Part shown: positions 1 to 9,100 of the stretch, piece after piece
How positions within the stretch are numbered: position 1 is the stretch's first letter
How the letters are laid out: the number at the start of each line of letters is the position of its first letter
DNA from: Pelagomonas calceolata
Taxonomy: Eukaryota > Sar > Pelagophyceae > Pelagomonadales > Pelagomonadaceae
NCBI GenBank assembly: GCA_918797485.1
Contig: CAKKNE010000005.1
Coordinates: 3,038,001 to 3,102,000 of the forward strand
Direction: 5' to 3'
Length of the DNA stretch: 64,000 nt
The notes under the pieces: generated by a model
Databases searched by the model: none
What the model was told of the DNA's origin: nothing
What the model saw: only the letters and a program-made list of their open reading frames with translations
Program-made: the position numbers and the translations under genes

Positions 1-947
1 CGCTGCTTCTTGGCCTGCTGCTCGCCGGCGCGCGGGAAGTTCACGGGGCGGCCGTGGGCGCGGGCCTTGTCGTCGTAGGCCCGCGCCGCGGCCTCGGGCG
101 AGTCGTAGGTGCCCAGGTGCATGCGCTCGCCGTTCACCTTGATGCCGGCCTCCCAGTTCGCCGTCTTGCTCTTGCGGTAGATGCCCACGAAGTCGTCCTC
201 GCCTGCAGCTTCCACGGCCGGCGGCGGCCGCGGCGGCTCGGGCGGCATCTCGACAAATTCCCGGATGATGGGCCGGATCAGCTCCGCGGCGACGCCCGAC
301 TCGCGGTCGCCGTCATCATAAACCACGTCGTAGCCGATCAACGCCGACCCGCCCGTGATGCGGCCGCCGTACCACTGCTTGCCGAAGCCGAAGCGCGCCT
401 CGACGCGGTCGCCGTCCTCGAACGACTGCGCCGGTGCGGGCGCCGGCGCCGGCGCCGGCGCCGCGGCGGGCGTCGCGAGGGTCACTTCGAGCGACGGCGC
501 GGGCCCGACCCTCGTGATTTTGACGTCGGGGTCCGGGAAGCGCACGGCCTCGCTCTGGCCGTCGTCGTAGAGCACCATGGCGCGTTGCTTGTCCAGCAAT
601 CCCGTGATGGTGCCCCCGTAGTCCTGGCCGTCGCTGAAGCGCACGGTGATGCGGCTCCCGGGCGGCGGCGGCGGCGGCGTCGGCTCCGTCTCCATCGCCG
701 CGGGCTCGGGCGGCGGCGGTGCCGCCGCGGGCTCGGCCGGCGCTGGCACCGCCGCGGGCTCGGCCGGCGCTGGTGCAGCGGTCTCCATCGCCGCGGGCTC
801 GGCCGGCGCTGGAGGCGCAGCGTTTGTTTCTTCGGAGCGGGCGCGCTTGACGGCGCGGCGGGGCCCGGACGGAGCCTGCCACAACGACTTCGGGCCCATG
901 GCGTCCGGTCGGGAGGGTCCGAGTCCCTTGGGAGCCTCTTCGGCCAT
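1..947 (-). CDS. AP2-domain regulator with two Tudor-like modules (partial)
   Basis: The frame is open from an ATG at 947 to the window edge, so the C-terminus is missing. After an Ala/Pro/Glu-rich N-terminus come two similar modules, one with DGQDYGGTITG and one with GKQWYGGRITG followed by YDDGDRES. These resemble Tudor or SGF29-type folds that read methylated histone tails. Next is an AP2-like domain: FVGIYRKSK, NWEAGIKVNGER, HLGTYDSPEAAARAYDDKAR, then GRPVNFPRAGE. The AP2 domain binds DNA in plant ERF-type factors. A nuclear chromatin-reading transcription factor is inferred. It is the first of three minus-strand paralogues; PVNFPR followed by a Gly-Glu occurs just after the AP2 core in all three. 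Confidence 0.75.
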   Translation of the reverse strand, partial: MAEEAPKGLGPSRPDAMGPKSLWQAPSGPRRAVKRARSEETNAAPPAPAEPAAMETAAPAPAEPAAVPAPAEPAAAPPPPEPAAMETEPTPPPPPPGSRITVRFSDGQDYGGTITGLLDKQRAMVLYDDGQSEAVRFPDPDVKITRVGPAPSLEVTLATPAAAPAPAPAPAPAQSFEDGDRVEARFGFGKQWYGGRITGGSALIGYDVVYDDGDRESGVAAELIRPIIREFVEMPPEPPRPPPAVEAAGEDDFVGIYRKSKTANWEAGIKVNGERMHLGTYDSPEAAARAYDDKARAHGRPVNFPRAGEQQAKKQ

Positions 948-1258
948 TCTTTCGCTGTTTTCCGACGGCTTCGGCTCCTCTTGTGGTTCGCCGCTATTCT
1001 TTGTGATGATTGTGGTCGCCGGCAGTGGCGCTCTGGGTGCCTGAGCCGGGGTTTGAGAACTTGCGCTCTCGCGGCTTGACACTGTGCCTGTTGGAAAAAA
1101 CGCGTGTTTCACTAGCTTACTGGGGGCTGTGCAAAGCTGAAATGCGCTCGCTTCTCAGCGCTGCTCTGCCGTAGGTTAGCTTGCTAGTGTCTTACAGCCG
1201 CTAGCAATTTCCCTCGCGCCGGAGCCCTGGAACCGGCAGACAGTTGAAAAACCGCTAC
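948..1258. other. Intergenic spacer between AP2 genes
   Basis: No gene is seen. It holds one copy of the recurrent intergenic palindrome at 1183-1205, about 240 bp upstream of the first AP2 gene's ATG. Confidence 0.6.
1183..1205 (-). repeat. Intergenic palindrome motif, copy 1
   Basis: On the minus strand it reads GCTAGCGG, one base, then TGTAAGACACTAGC. It points toward the AP2 gene starting at 947. Confidence 0.75.
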
Positions 1259-2830
1259 TTAGTACTGCTGCTCCTTGAGGACCTGCGCGAGCATGTCGTT
1301 TCGCGCGGCCAACTGCTTCCGGGCCGCGTCCCGCTCCCGGAGCGCCTCGTCGCGTTCGCGTCGGAGCGTCGCGACTTCTGCGCGCGCGGCGTCGCGCTCC
1401 CGGCCCCTCTGGCGCAGGCGCGCTCCGGCGTCCTGCAGCTGCTCCAGGAGGTTGTCGTCGGGATCGCGATCGCGGAAACGCCAGTGCCCCCGCCGCGGCG
1501 CGGGCGCCTCAGGCTCCGGCGGTCGCGGTCGTGGCGGCGCGGGCGCTCGAGGCTCCGGCGGTCGCGGGCGCGGCAGCGCGGGCGCCTCCGGCACTGGTGC
1601 TCGCGGTCGCGGCGGCGCGGGCGCCTGAGACGCTGGAGGTCGCGGCGGCGCCGCGGCAGGAGCCGGAGAGTTGGTCGTGCGGGCGCGTTTCGCGGGCGGC
1701 GGTCCCGTCGAGCTCCTTCTCGTCTTCGGCACCGCCTGCTCTTCCCCCTCGCGCGGGAAATTCACCGGCCGATTCAACTCCCGTGCTCGCTTGTCGTAGG
1801 CTGCGGCGGCTTCTACGGGCGAGTAGTAGTTGCCCAAATACTCCGTCTCGCCGTCGACGCCGATGTTCGCGGACCACGACGTGTTTTCCCGACGAGCATC
1901 AATGCTCACACCGACGTACTTTTTATGTACCGTCTGGGGCGTGCAACTCAGCGCAGCCGGCGGCCCCGTGAACTCAACACCGTCGAAGCATTGCTCCTCC
2001 GGCGGCACGGGCTCTTGCTTCACCACAGGCGGCGGAGGCAGGTCGTCGTCCGTGTCGTCGTTGGCCGGCGGCCGCGCGTCGTCCTCCGATGAGCGCGCCG
2101 CCGCCGCGATTTCGGCAGCGGACACGGGCGGCCCCCGCGGCGGCGCGCGCGCCGGCGGCCGCGCCTCGTCGTCCGTGTCAGATTCGGCCGGCGGAGTGTC
2201 GCTGTCCGACGAGGAGGACACGGTGCTCGGCGGACTCGCGCGGCGCACCGGCGCCCCGTCCGGAGAGAAGTCATCGTCCGTGTCTGAGTCCGACGAGGAG
2301 GACGAGGTGCTCTCGTTCCCGGCGATCATTTGGGTGATCTGCTTCCGAGTTGGCGTTTCGGCGTATTCCGGCCTTAGACTCGAGGACGGGAGGTAGGTCG
2401 AGGTGCGCACCGGCGGCGGCGACGCGGGCGCTGGCGCGGGCGCTGGCGCGGGCGCCGCCGCAGCCTCGCGCGCCTCGGCTGCCGCGACCGCCGCAACCGC
2501 GAGCGCTTTGGACGAGACCTTTTTTGGTCTTTTGCGCGGCGACTGCGGCGAGGCCGGGGGGCTTCGCGGGACGGTTGCCTCCCACTGGTGGCCGGCGAGC
2601 GGCGGCGCCCGGTCCAGCACCATGACGAAGCCTTGCTCAATGTCGTATTTCAAGTCCTTGCGCGCGGCGCCCATCGCGAGATACTGCCCAGTTGTGGTCG
2701 CAGTCGTACATCGCTCGAAGTTCTCACTTCGGCGCTTGCGCGTGCGCGCGATCGGCGCATTCCTCGCGATGAGGCTGTCGACGTCCTCGAGCGGCGGCAA
2801 CGTAGCAGGCGGGCGCGGTGGTTGGTCCAT
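1259..2830 (-). CDS. AP2-domain protein with coiled-coil tail
   Basis: The 523-residue product starts at ATG 2830. The N-terminal half is low complexity with Ser/Asp runs and Pro-rich stretches. An AP2-like domain lies at about residues 295-360: KKYVGVSIDAR, TSWSANIGVDGE, YLGNYYSPVEAAAAYDKRAR, then RPVNFPREGEEQA. A basic Pro/Arg-rich linker leads to a C-terminal coiled coil rich in RERDAAR-type heptads (about 450-520), which suggests dimerisation. The order AP2 then coiled coil is repeated in the next paralogue, so the pair arose by tandem duplication. DNA binding and nuclear location are inferred from the domain. Confidence 0.75.
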   Translation of the reverse strand: MDQPPRPPATLPPLEDVDSLIARNAPIARTRKRRSENFERCTTATTTGQYLAMGAARKDLKYDIEQGFVMVLDRAPPLAGHQWEATVPRSPPASPQSPRKRPKKVSSKALAVAAVAAAEAREAAAAPAPAPAPAPASPPPVRTSTYLPSSSLRPEYAETPTRKQITQMIAGNESTSSSSSDSDTDDDFSPDGAPVRRASPPSTVSSSSDSDTPPAESDTDDEARPPARAPPRGPPVSAAEIAAAARSSEDDARPPANDDTDDDLPPPPVVKQEPVPPEEQCFDGVEFTGPPAALSCTPQTVHKKYVGVSIDARRENTSWSANIGVDGETEYLGNYYSPVEAAAAYDKRARELNRPVNFPREGEEQAVPKTRRSSTGPPPAKRARTTNSPAPAAAPPRPPASQAPAPPRPRAPVPEAPALPRPRPPEPRAPAPPRPRPPEPEAPAPRRGHWRFRDRDPDDNLLEQLQDAGARLRQRGRERDAARAEVATLRRERDEALRERDAARKQLAARNDMLAQVLKEQQY

Positions 2831-3265
2831 GTGAATACGCGTAGCAATTGAGCGCCTATCCGTTTAACTATTCACGCCGCGTCCCGCTTGGCGACCATAA
2901 TAAACCACTTGCAGCAAAATGTAAGTTTTTGTGGTACCAGTTGCGGGTCTCAGGCCGCCGCTCCAACAGTATATATCGAAACGAGACCGGCGCGCGCGTT
3001 TAGCGCCTGATGTCGCCGCTCGGCGCACATATATAGACGGGACGACCTCGCCTAAAGGTTACCTACGAGACCCCCCTACTGCTACGCTAATTAAAAAAAA
3101 TAATTAATTTGTAAGGCTGCCAAGCAAGAAATATAACATAGTATATTCCAAAAAAAAGAAGACACGCAAGGTACTTTTAAGATCTATGCAACCGCAGGGG
3201 CGAGGCCCGCGCGGCCGCGCCGCAAATAATTACTTGTAGTACATAGAAGCTCATACAAGCCATTC
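2831..3265. other. AT-rich intergenic spacer
   Basis: No gene is seen. It is far more AT-rich than its surroundings (around 3090-3180), with tandem AATTAA tracts and two TATATA stretches near 2970 and 3030. It shares GACCCCCCTACTG and a CCGCAAATAAT stretch with 41600-41740. Confidence 0.5.
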
Positions 3266-4351
3266 TTATTGCGCCCCGCGAACCCCATTTTTGCCTGGTT
3301 TGGTCTGGTTCGAGGTTTGGTTGTTCGACATCGTCGGTGACATTTCGATCGTATTGTTGCTGATGGCGACGCTTGCCGTCACGTTTGGTGGGCTACTCGC
3401 CGGTCGCTGCTTCAGCAACGCCGCCAGGAGCTGGTCCTTGAAGGCCGTCGTGGCTGAGAGTTGCCCCCGGAGTGTGTCTCTTTCCGACCGCAATGCGTCG
3501 CGTTCGATCAGCAGGGAGTCCCTCTCCGCGCGCATGGTGTCGCGTTCGAACATCAGCTGGTCGTACGAGAAAGTCGTCTCCGGCGGGTCGACGCGCGGCG
3601 GTGGCGTCGCTCGCGCCCGTTTCTTCGGGGGCGCTCGTCGTTGGCGTATCGCCTGCTTCTCGCCGGCCCGCGGGAAGTTCACCGGCCGCCCGAACTCGCG
3701 CGCCTTCGCGTCATACGCCCGCGCCGCAAGCTCAGGCGTTTCAAATGTACCAAGGTCGAGCTCTTCGCCAGCATGCTTGATCCGCGCCCTCGCGTGGCCG
3801 TGCGCGGTCGTCACGCCGACAAATTTTCTCGAAGACAGGTCGGCGTCGCTCACGTCCTCCTCCTCCTCTTCCTCGCTCGAGCTCTCGCCGGGGTATCGGC
3901 GTGGCCGCGTCGAAGCGGCGCGGCGTGGCGGACGGTTCGTCGGCTCGTCTACTACTGCCGTTTCGTACAACGTCTGGGCGTTCTCCGACGCCACGCCCAC
4001 CGCCGGGAGCTCCGACGGATCCAGCGGCTCGAAGCGGCGATCCTCTGGCTCCGTCTGGGTTGGCTCGCCGTGCAAGCTCTGGCGCGGCGGCGGCGCCCGG
4101 CCGCACCCACCAAACAAGCGCTGCGCCTCGCGCTGGGCGGCGGTAGCGTCGACGGGTGGTGGTGCTCCAAACATCCGCTGCGCCTCGGCGTGCGCGAGCG
4201 CAGCATCATCGTCGCCCGACGAGCGCCGCCCAAGTGATGGGGCAGCCTGTTGGCCGCCGAGCACCACCCTTATTGATCGATCCTCCACTGGCACTGCGGC
4301 CCGCGGCCCCGGCGCGTTGTGCTGGGCTATTTGCTTCAGGAGGTGACTCAT
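3266..4351 (-). CDS. AP2-domain protein with coiled-coil tail
   Basis: About 361 residues from ATG 4351 (MSHLLKQ); the frame stays open upstream to a GTG at 4381. An acidic Ser/Glu run precedes an AP2-like domain: SSRKFVGVTT, ARARIKHAGEELDLGTF, TPELAARAYDAKAREF, then GRPVNFPRAGEKQA. A basic stretch (KKRARATPPP) could be a nuclear signal. The coiled coil that follows has repeated ERDxxRxER units. The layout matches the neighbour at 1259-2830. It is divergent from BUD13, sharing a promoter region of about 225 bp. Confidence 0.72.
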   Translation of the reverse strand: MSHLLKQIAQHNAPGPRAAVPVEDRSIRVVLGGQQAAPSLGRRSSGDDDAALAHAEAQRMFGAPPPVDATAAQREAQRLFGGCGRAPPPRQSLHGEPTQTEPEDRRFEPLDPSELPAVGVASENAQTLYETAVVDEPTNRPPRRAASTRPRRYPGESSSEEEEEEDVSDADLSSRKFVGVTTAHGHARARIKHAGEELDLGTFETPELAARAYDAKAREFGRPVNFPRAGEKQAIRQRRAPPKKRARATPPPRVDPPETTFSYDQLMFERDTMRAERDSLLIERDALRSERDTLRGQLSATTAFKDQLLAALLKQRPASSPPNVTASVAISNNTIEMSPTMSNNQTSNQTKPGKNGVRGAQ

Positions 4352-4404
4352 TTTGGCGCCTAAAGCAGCCTCAAGTCGCACGCTGCGTTTGCACCCGCAC
4401 TGAC

Positions 4405-4425
4405 CTAGCGTTGTAAGACACTAGC
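4405..4425 (+). repeat. Intergenic palindrome motif, copy 2
   Basis: CTAGCG, one base, then TGTAAGACACTAGC, continuing GAGC. It points toward BUD13 (ATG 4578). Confidence 0.75.
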
Positions 4426-4577
4426 GAGCCTGCGGCGCGGCGGCGCCGCTTTACAACCGCATAGTCGCTCGCATTGCTCGCTTCGCGCGGCGAAACGTAA
4501 ACTCCGACAGCCAGTCATACGCACTGCACGCAGCGAAGCTCTTGCAACCACAAATCGCTGCGGCGCGCAACGAAGCC

Positions 4578-6086
4578 ATGTCGTCGCGCGCCGACTACCT
4601 TAAGAAATACACGAGCGGCGGCAAGAAAGACAAGAAAAAGAAGAAGCGCAAGCGCGAGAAGGCGTCGGCGGCGGCCTCGGGCATGCGCCTGGTCGAGTCG
4701 GACGACGAGTGGGCCGCGCCCGCGCCCGGCGGCGCCGGCTTCGACGCCGAGGCCGACGACGAGGCGCCCCAGGTGGTCTTCGACGACGCCGAGGGTGCCG
4801 TCAAGCCCGAGGAGGTCGTGCGGACGCGCGGCGCGTGGGCGGCCGTCGGAGGCGGCGGCGGCGGCGGGTCGGACAGCGACGCGTCGCCGCCGCGGCGCGG
4901 GCGCGCGGGCTCCGACTCGGACGCCTCGCCGCCGCGGCGCGGGCGCGCGGGCTCGGACAGTGACGCGAGCCCACCGCGGCGGGGGCGGGCCGGATCTGAT
5001 AGCGACGCGAGCCCTCCGCGGCGGGGGCGCGCGGGCTCTGATTCGGACGCGTCGCCTCCGCGACGAGGCCGCGCGGGCTCTGACTCGGACGCATCGCCAC
5101 CGCGACGAGGTCGCGCGGGCTCTGACAGCGACGCCTCTCCGCCAAGGCGGGGCCGCGCGGGCTCCGATAGCGACGCGAGTCCTCCCCGACGCGGCCGAGC
5201 TGGATCCGACAGCGACGCGTCTCTGCCGCGACGGGGCCGCGCGGGCTCGGATTCCGACGCATCTCCGCCGCGACGAGCACGCGCAGACGACAGCGACGCC
5301 AGCCCGCCGCGCCGGCGCGCGCGCGCAGACGACAGCGACGCGAGCCCCCCGCGCCGGCGACGAGCCGACCCCGACGCGAGCCCGCCGCGCCGCCCGCCGA
5401 AGACGGAGCGCGTCGCCTTCGCGCCGGCCGACAAGAAGGCCAGCCAGCGCGGCGCGCGAAAAATGGCCGACGGCCATTCGGCCGGCGTGCTGTCGGGCGC
5501 CGAGTTCAAGGCCGCCGAGACCAAACTGAGGGAGGAGCGGCGGCGCGAGGCCGCGGCCATGGACCCGAGCGAGTCGGGCGCGCACGCCGCGACGGTCTAC
5601 CGCGACCGGCGCACGGGCAAGGCCATCAACCTCGCGGACGAGGCGGCGCGCATCGAGGCGGAGCGCGAGAAGAAGGCCCAGGAGGCGCGCGAGCAGTTCG
5701 AGTGGGGCCGAGGAACGAAGCAGAAAGAGGCCGAAGCGGACGCGAGGGCGGAGCTCAAGGCCGTGGCGAACGAGCCCTTCGCGCGGCGCGCCGACGATCC
5801 CAAGCTGGAGAAGATGCGGAGGGATGTGATTCGGGACGGCGACCCGATGGCCGACTACATCCGGCAAAGCCGAGCACAGGAAGAGGAGAAGGCGACGCCG
5901 GCGGAATCAAGGCGCCCAGTCTATAAGGGCCCGCCCCCGCCGCCGAACCGGTTCGGCATCCGGCCAGGCTACCGATGGGACGGCGTCGACCGCGGCAACG
6001 GCTGGGAGCAGAAGCTCCAGAACCACGCGGCACAACAGGTCGGCCTGAGGAACGACCGGTATGCCTGGTCATGCGCAGACATGTAG
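4578..6086 (+). CDS. BUD13: BUD13 pre-mRNA splicing factor (RES complex)
   Basis: About 502 residues. BUD13 is a subunit of the nuclear RES complex that helps activate the spliceosome and retain unspliced RNA. The start MSSRADYLKKYTSGG at 4578 fits the family's N-terminus better than the upstream TTG at 4542. A Lys-rich patch follows. Residues about 97-275 hold about ten copies of a GSDSDASPPRRGRA-type unit and three degenerate ones; animal BUD13 has comparable DSPPRR repeats. The conserved C-terminal domain (about 330-485) includes GAHAATVYRDRRTGKAI, EKKAQEAREQFEWGRG, DGDPMADYIR and PPPPNRFGIRPGYRWDGVDR. No intron is visible. Confidence 0.95.
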   Translation: MSSRADYLKKYTSGGKKDKKKKKRKREKASAAASGMRLVESDDEWAAPAPGGAGFDAEADDEAPQVVFDDAEGAVKPEEVVRTRGAWAAVGGGGGGGSDSDASPPRRGRAGSDSDASPPRRGRAGSDSDASPPRRGRAGSDSDASPPRRGRAGSDSDASPPRRGRAGSDSDASPPRRGRAGSDSDASPPRRGRAGSDSDASPPRRGRAGSDSDASLPRRGRAGSDSDASPPRRARADDSDASPPRRRARADDSDASPPRRRRADPDASPPRRPPKTERVAFAPADKKASQRGARKMADGHSAGVLSGAEFKAAETKLREERRREAAAMDPSESGAHAATVYRDRRTGKAINLADEAARIEAEREKKAQEAREQFEWGRGTKQKEAEADARAELKAVANEPFARRADDPKLEKMRRDVIRDGDPMADYIRQSRAQEEEKATPAESRRPVYKGPPPPPNRFGIRPGYRWDGVDRGNGWEQKLQNHAAQQVGLRNDRYAWSCADM

Positions 6087-6169
6087 GTTTAGTAATAACA
6101 GATTTAACGAATTTCCCCGTGCGCCGTCGATGGGGGACCGCGCCGGCCGGTCGCCGCGCGCGTATGAAT

Positions 6170-9100
6170 TTAGTGGCCCGGCGCGCGTCGAGCCGGTCCC
6201 TTCTTTTTCCTGCGAGCGCCGCCCCGCAAAGAAGAGGCGTGTTGCCCGCCCCGCGAAGAGTGGTGCTGCCCGCCCCGCGCGGGCGAGGCGTGCTGCTCGA
6301 ACGCCGGCGCGAGGCGCCGCGGGCCCGTCGCGGACGGTTGGGGCGGCGCCTCGACGTCCTCCTTGGACTCCTCGTGCGCGGCCTGGAACGACGCCATCAT
6401 GGCCTCGGCTTCCCTGCGAGCCGCCTCCATCTCCCGGGCCATCTCCTCCTCGGCGCTTAACAAGGGCGCCGCCTCCTCCGCCTTCGCGGCCTCGGCCTTC
6501 GCGGCCTCGCGCTCGGCCTTCAGCTCCGCCACTCGCTGCGACGTCGTCCGGGGCAGCTCCGGCTTCGTCTCCGGGCTCGGTTCGGGCACGACCGGCGCGT
6601 CGCCGGTGCGCCTTAACGACATGAGCTTCAGCTTGGCCTTCTGCGCGTCGGTCAATCCCAGATCCTTGGGCCCGAGCTCGGCCTTGCCCACGGCGTGGGG
6701 GTGCTGGAAGGCCCGCACGACGCGGTTTTGTAGCATAATCATGCGCGCTACGTCCGGCATGGGCGGCGGCGGTCTCTTGGGTCGATGCGGCAGCGGCTTG
6801 AGCCGGGGCGGCGACGCGACCATGACCGGCGGCCCCTTAACTTCGTGCGTCATGGGTCCGCGCGAAAGCCCCAACCTTTGCTCCTCGATGCGCGCCTGGG
6901 CGCTCACGAACAGGTCGTTCTCCCGCGCGACGGCCGCGTTCGGGTCGTCTTCCACATGCGCCAAGAGTGAGGACAAATCAGTAGCCGAGGGCGCCATGCC
7001 CCGCGCATCTTCCAACATCGTGGCCTCCTCGTAGTCGTTCCATAAAGCTTCCAAGGCCACGCACCGCTCTCGTACTTCATGCCTGTGCAACCGCTCCTCG
7101 AGGTCCAGCGCCGTGTCCTTCAACCGCAGATGCTCCTTGTGCACGACGATGAACGCGTTTAACTTTTCCACCGCTTCAATCAGGAAGAGCAATAACATGA
7201 CGATGATCACCATCGCCACCCAGCACACGAGGACCACCACCAGCCCGGGCACTAATCTATTGGCCTCGAACATGAGTCTTTTGCCTCCGCCGAAGGACGA
7301 ACCGACGCCCACAATCGCAAACACCAGGGCGATGATGTTCTCCTCCAAGAACGTGTCCCGCGGCACGGGCGGCGTCCACAGCAATAACTCGCCGATGATC
7401 GACAAAGGAAGCTGGTACCACGCCGGGTGGAAGGCGATCGTCGACGCCACGCGCGTCAATGCCTGGCCCCGCCAGAGCGTGCAGGACCCGCCCTTCGCCC
7501 GGAACTTCGCGTTTTCTTTGCGCTCGTTATCTTCGTGCTTGTGGAGCGTCGCGAGCCAGGCCTTCATCTCCTTGGTCGCGTGTAACACGAACTCGGCCTC
7601 CTCGACCTTTTGCGAGTGGAAGATCCTGTGCTTCACCTCCTCGATCTCCTTCGTCTCGCCCTCGTCGTGGGCCCGGTGCGCCGCCGCCTTCACGGCGTCA
7701 TCCCTCATATGCTTGAGGCGCCGCGGCTCCGGCAGGCCCAGCCGGTCGAAGGCCAGGACCTTCTCGTACGAAACTAAGGCAGAGGGGTCCACGGGCGCGG
7801 CCGCCCGGAACGGCAGGTGCCGGTTCCGCGGGTTCTCCAGGAACAGGAGCTTGTCCCGCACCGCGAGCGGCACGACGATCATCGTGATCAGGATGACCAT
7901 GGGCTCGATCGTCAGAAACGAGAAGCAGATGAACTGGACCGTGCTGTAGAACCAGGCCCGCTTCATCTTCTTGCCCGTCGCGCCCTCCTGGTCGAGGCGC
8001 TGCGCGAACTGCAACGTGAGCCACAGCGGGTAGAGTAACGCAAACAACCACAGGAACGTCCCCACGGCCTTGGGCAGGTCGTCGACGGGCTCGGGCCCCA
8101 CCGCGTCCTCGCCGAACATCTCCAGCCGGATCACCTCCAATTCAAACAGCGTCAGGTCGTCGCACCTTAATAAAAAGTAGTACAAGCCGCACGCCGTGCC
8201 GTCGTCGGCCTCCGCGATCCTCGAGTCGACGCGCGCCGCCAGGTCCAGGTTCGCGCTCAGGCGCCGGTGCGCCCGCAGCGCGAAGAGCTCCAAATCGGGC
8301 GTCGTCCAGTTCTTCCAGGGCGTGTGCGGCACGCCCCACTTGTTGCTGAACTCCTCCCTTATGGTCTTCAAGGCCCGGCGCGTCGACCGATCCAGGGGCG
8401 TGTGGTCGTGGTCCGCGAGCGCGTGGTCTAGTTCCCTTTTTCGCCTAACCATGGCGCGCATCGCCGGCACGACGGCGTCGCGCGCGCCGCGATACACCAC
8501 CTGCTTCGCCTCCAACCCATTGAGGTCCGTGCCGTCGCCCTCGAGCCTCAAATTGCGCCGGAGGCGCCGCACGGCCCGCCGCGCCGCCGCGCTCCTCTGG
8601 CACGCGCCGGCCGGCGCCACCTTCCGCGTGGACTTGCGCGGCGCGCTCACATACGTAAAAAAGAGCCAGTTGTGGAACTTCAACGCCGGCAGCGTCAATA
8701 AAACGACCACCAGCTCCAGGAAGAGCGTCCGCGGGTTGACCGCGCCCGCCTCCTGGACGTCCAGCTCGCAGGGCTTGTTGTCCGGGTCCAGGGGCCCCAG
8801 CGTCCAGGAGCAGGCCTGCTTCGTCTCGCCGCCGACGACGGCGACCCAGACCTCGTCATACAATAGGGTTTTCGCGAGGCAGGACGCGCGCGTCTCGGCC
8901 GCCCGGCAGTAGCCCAGGGGATACTTGAGCCAGTGGCACATGGCCTCGGCCGCGATGATCACCAAAATGTTGAAGAAGCAGACCATGCACCGCGCCGGCC
9001 GCGGCGCCGCGGGGTCGTAGACGCTGTAGAGCGACGTGAGCGAGTGGTTCTCCCAGATGAGCTGGAGGCCGAAGCGCGGCGCGTTGTACAGGCCCAATAC

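Noticed and set aside
316-882. 188-codon minus-strand frame at the left edge
   Set aside because: It is a shifted frame of the AP2/Tudor gene, which reads better and contains recognisable motifs.
4515-5867. 450-codon minus-strand frame opposite BUD13
   Set aside because: Repetitive Arg/Ala/Val sequence produced by the complement of the SPPRR repeats; no start or domain support.
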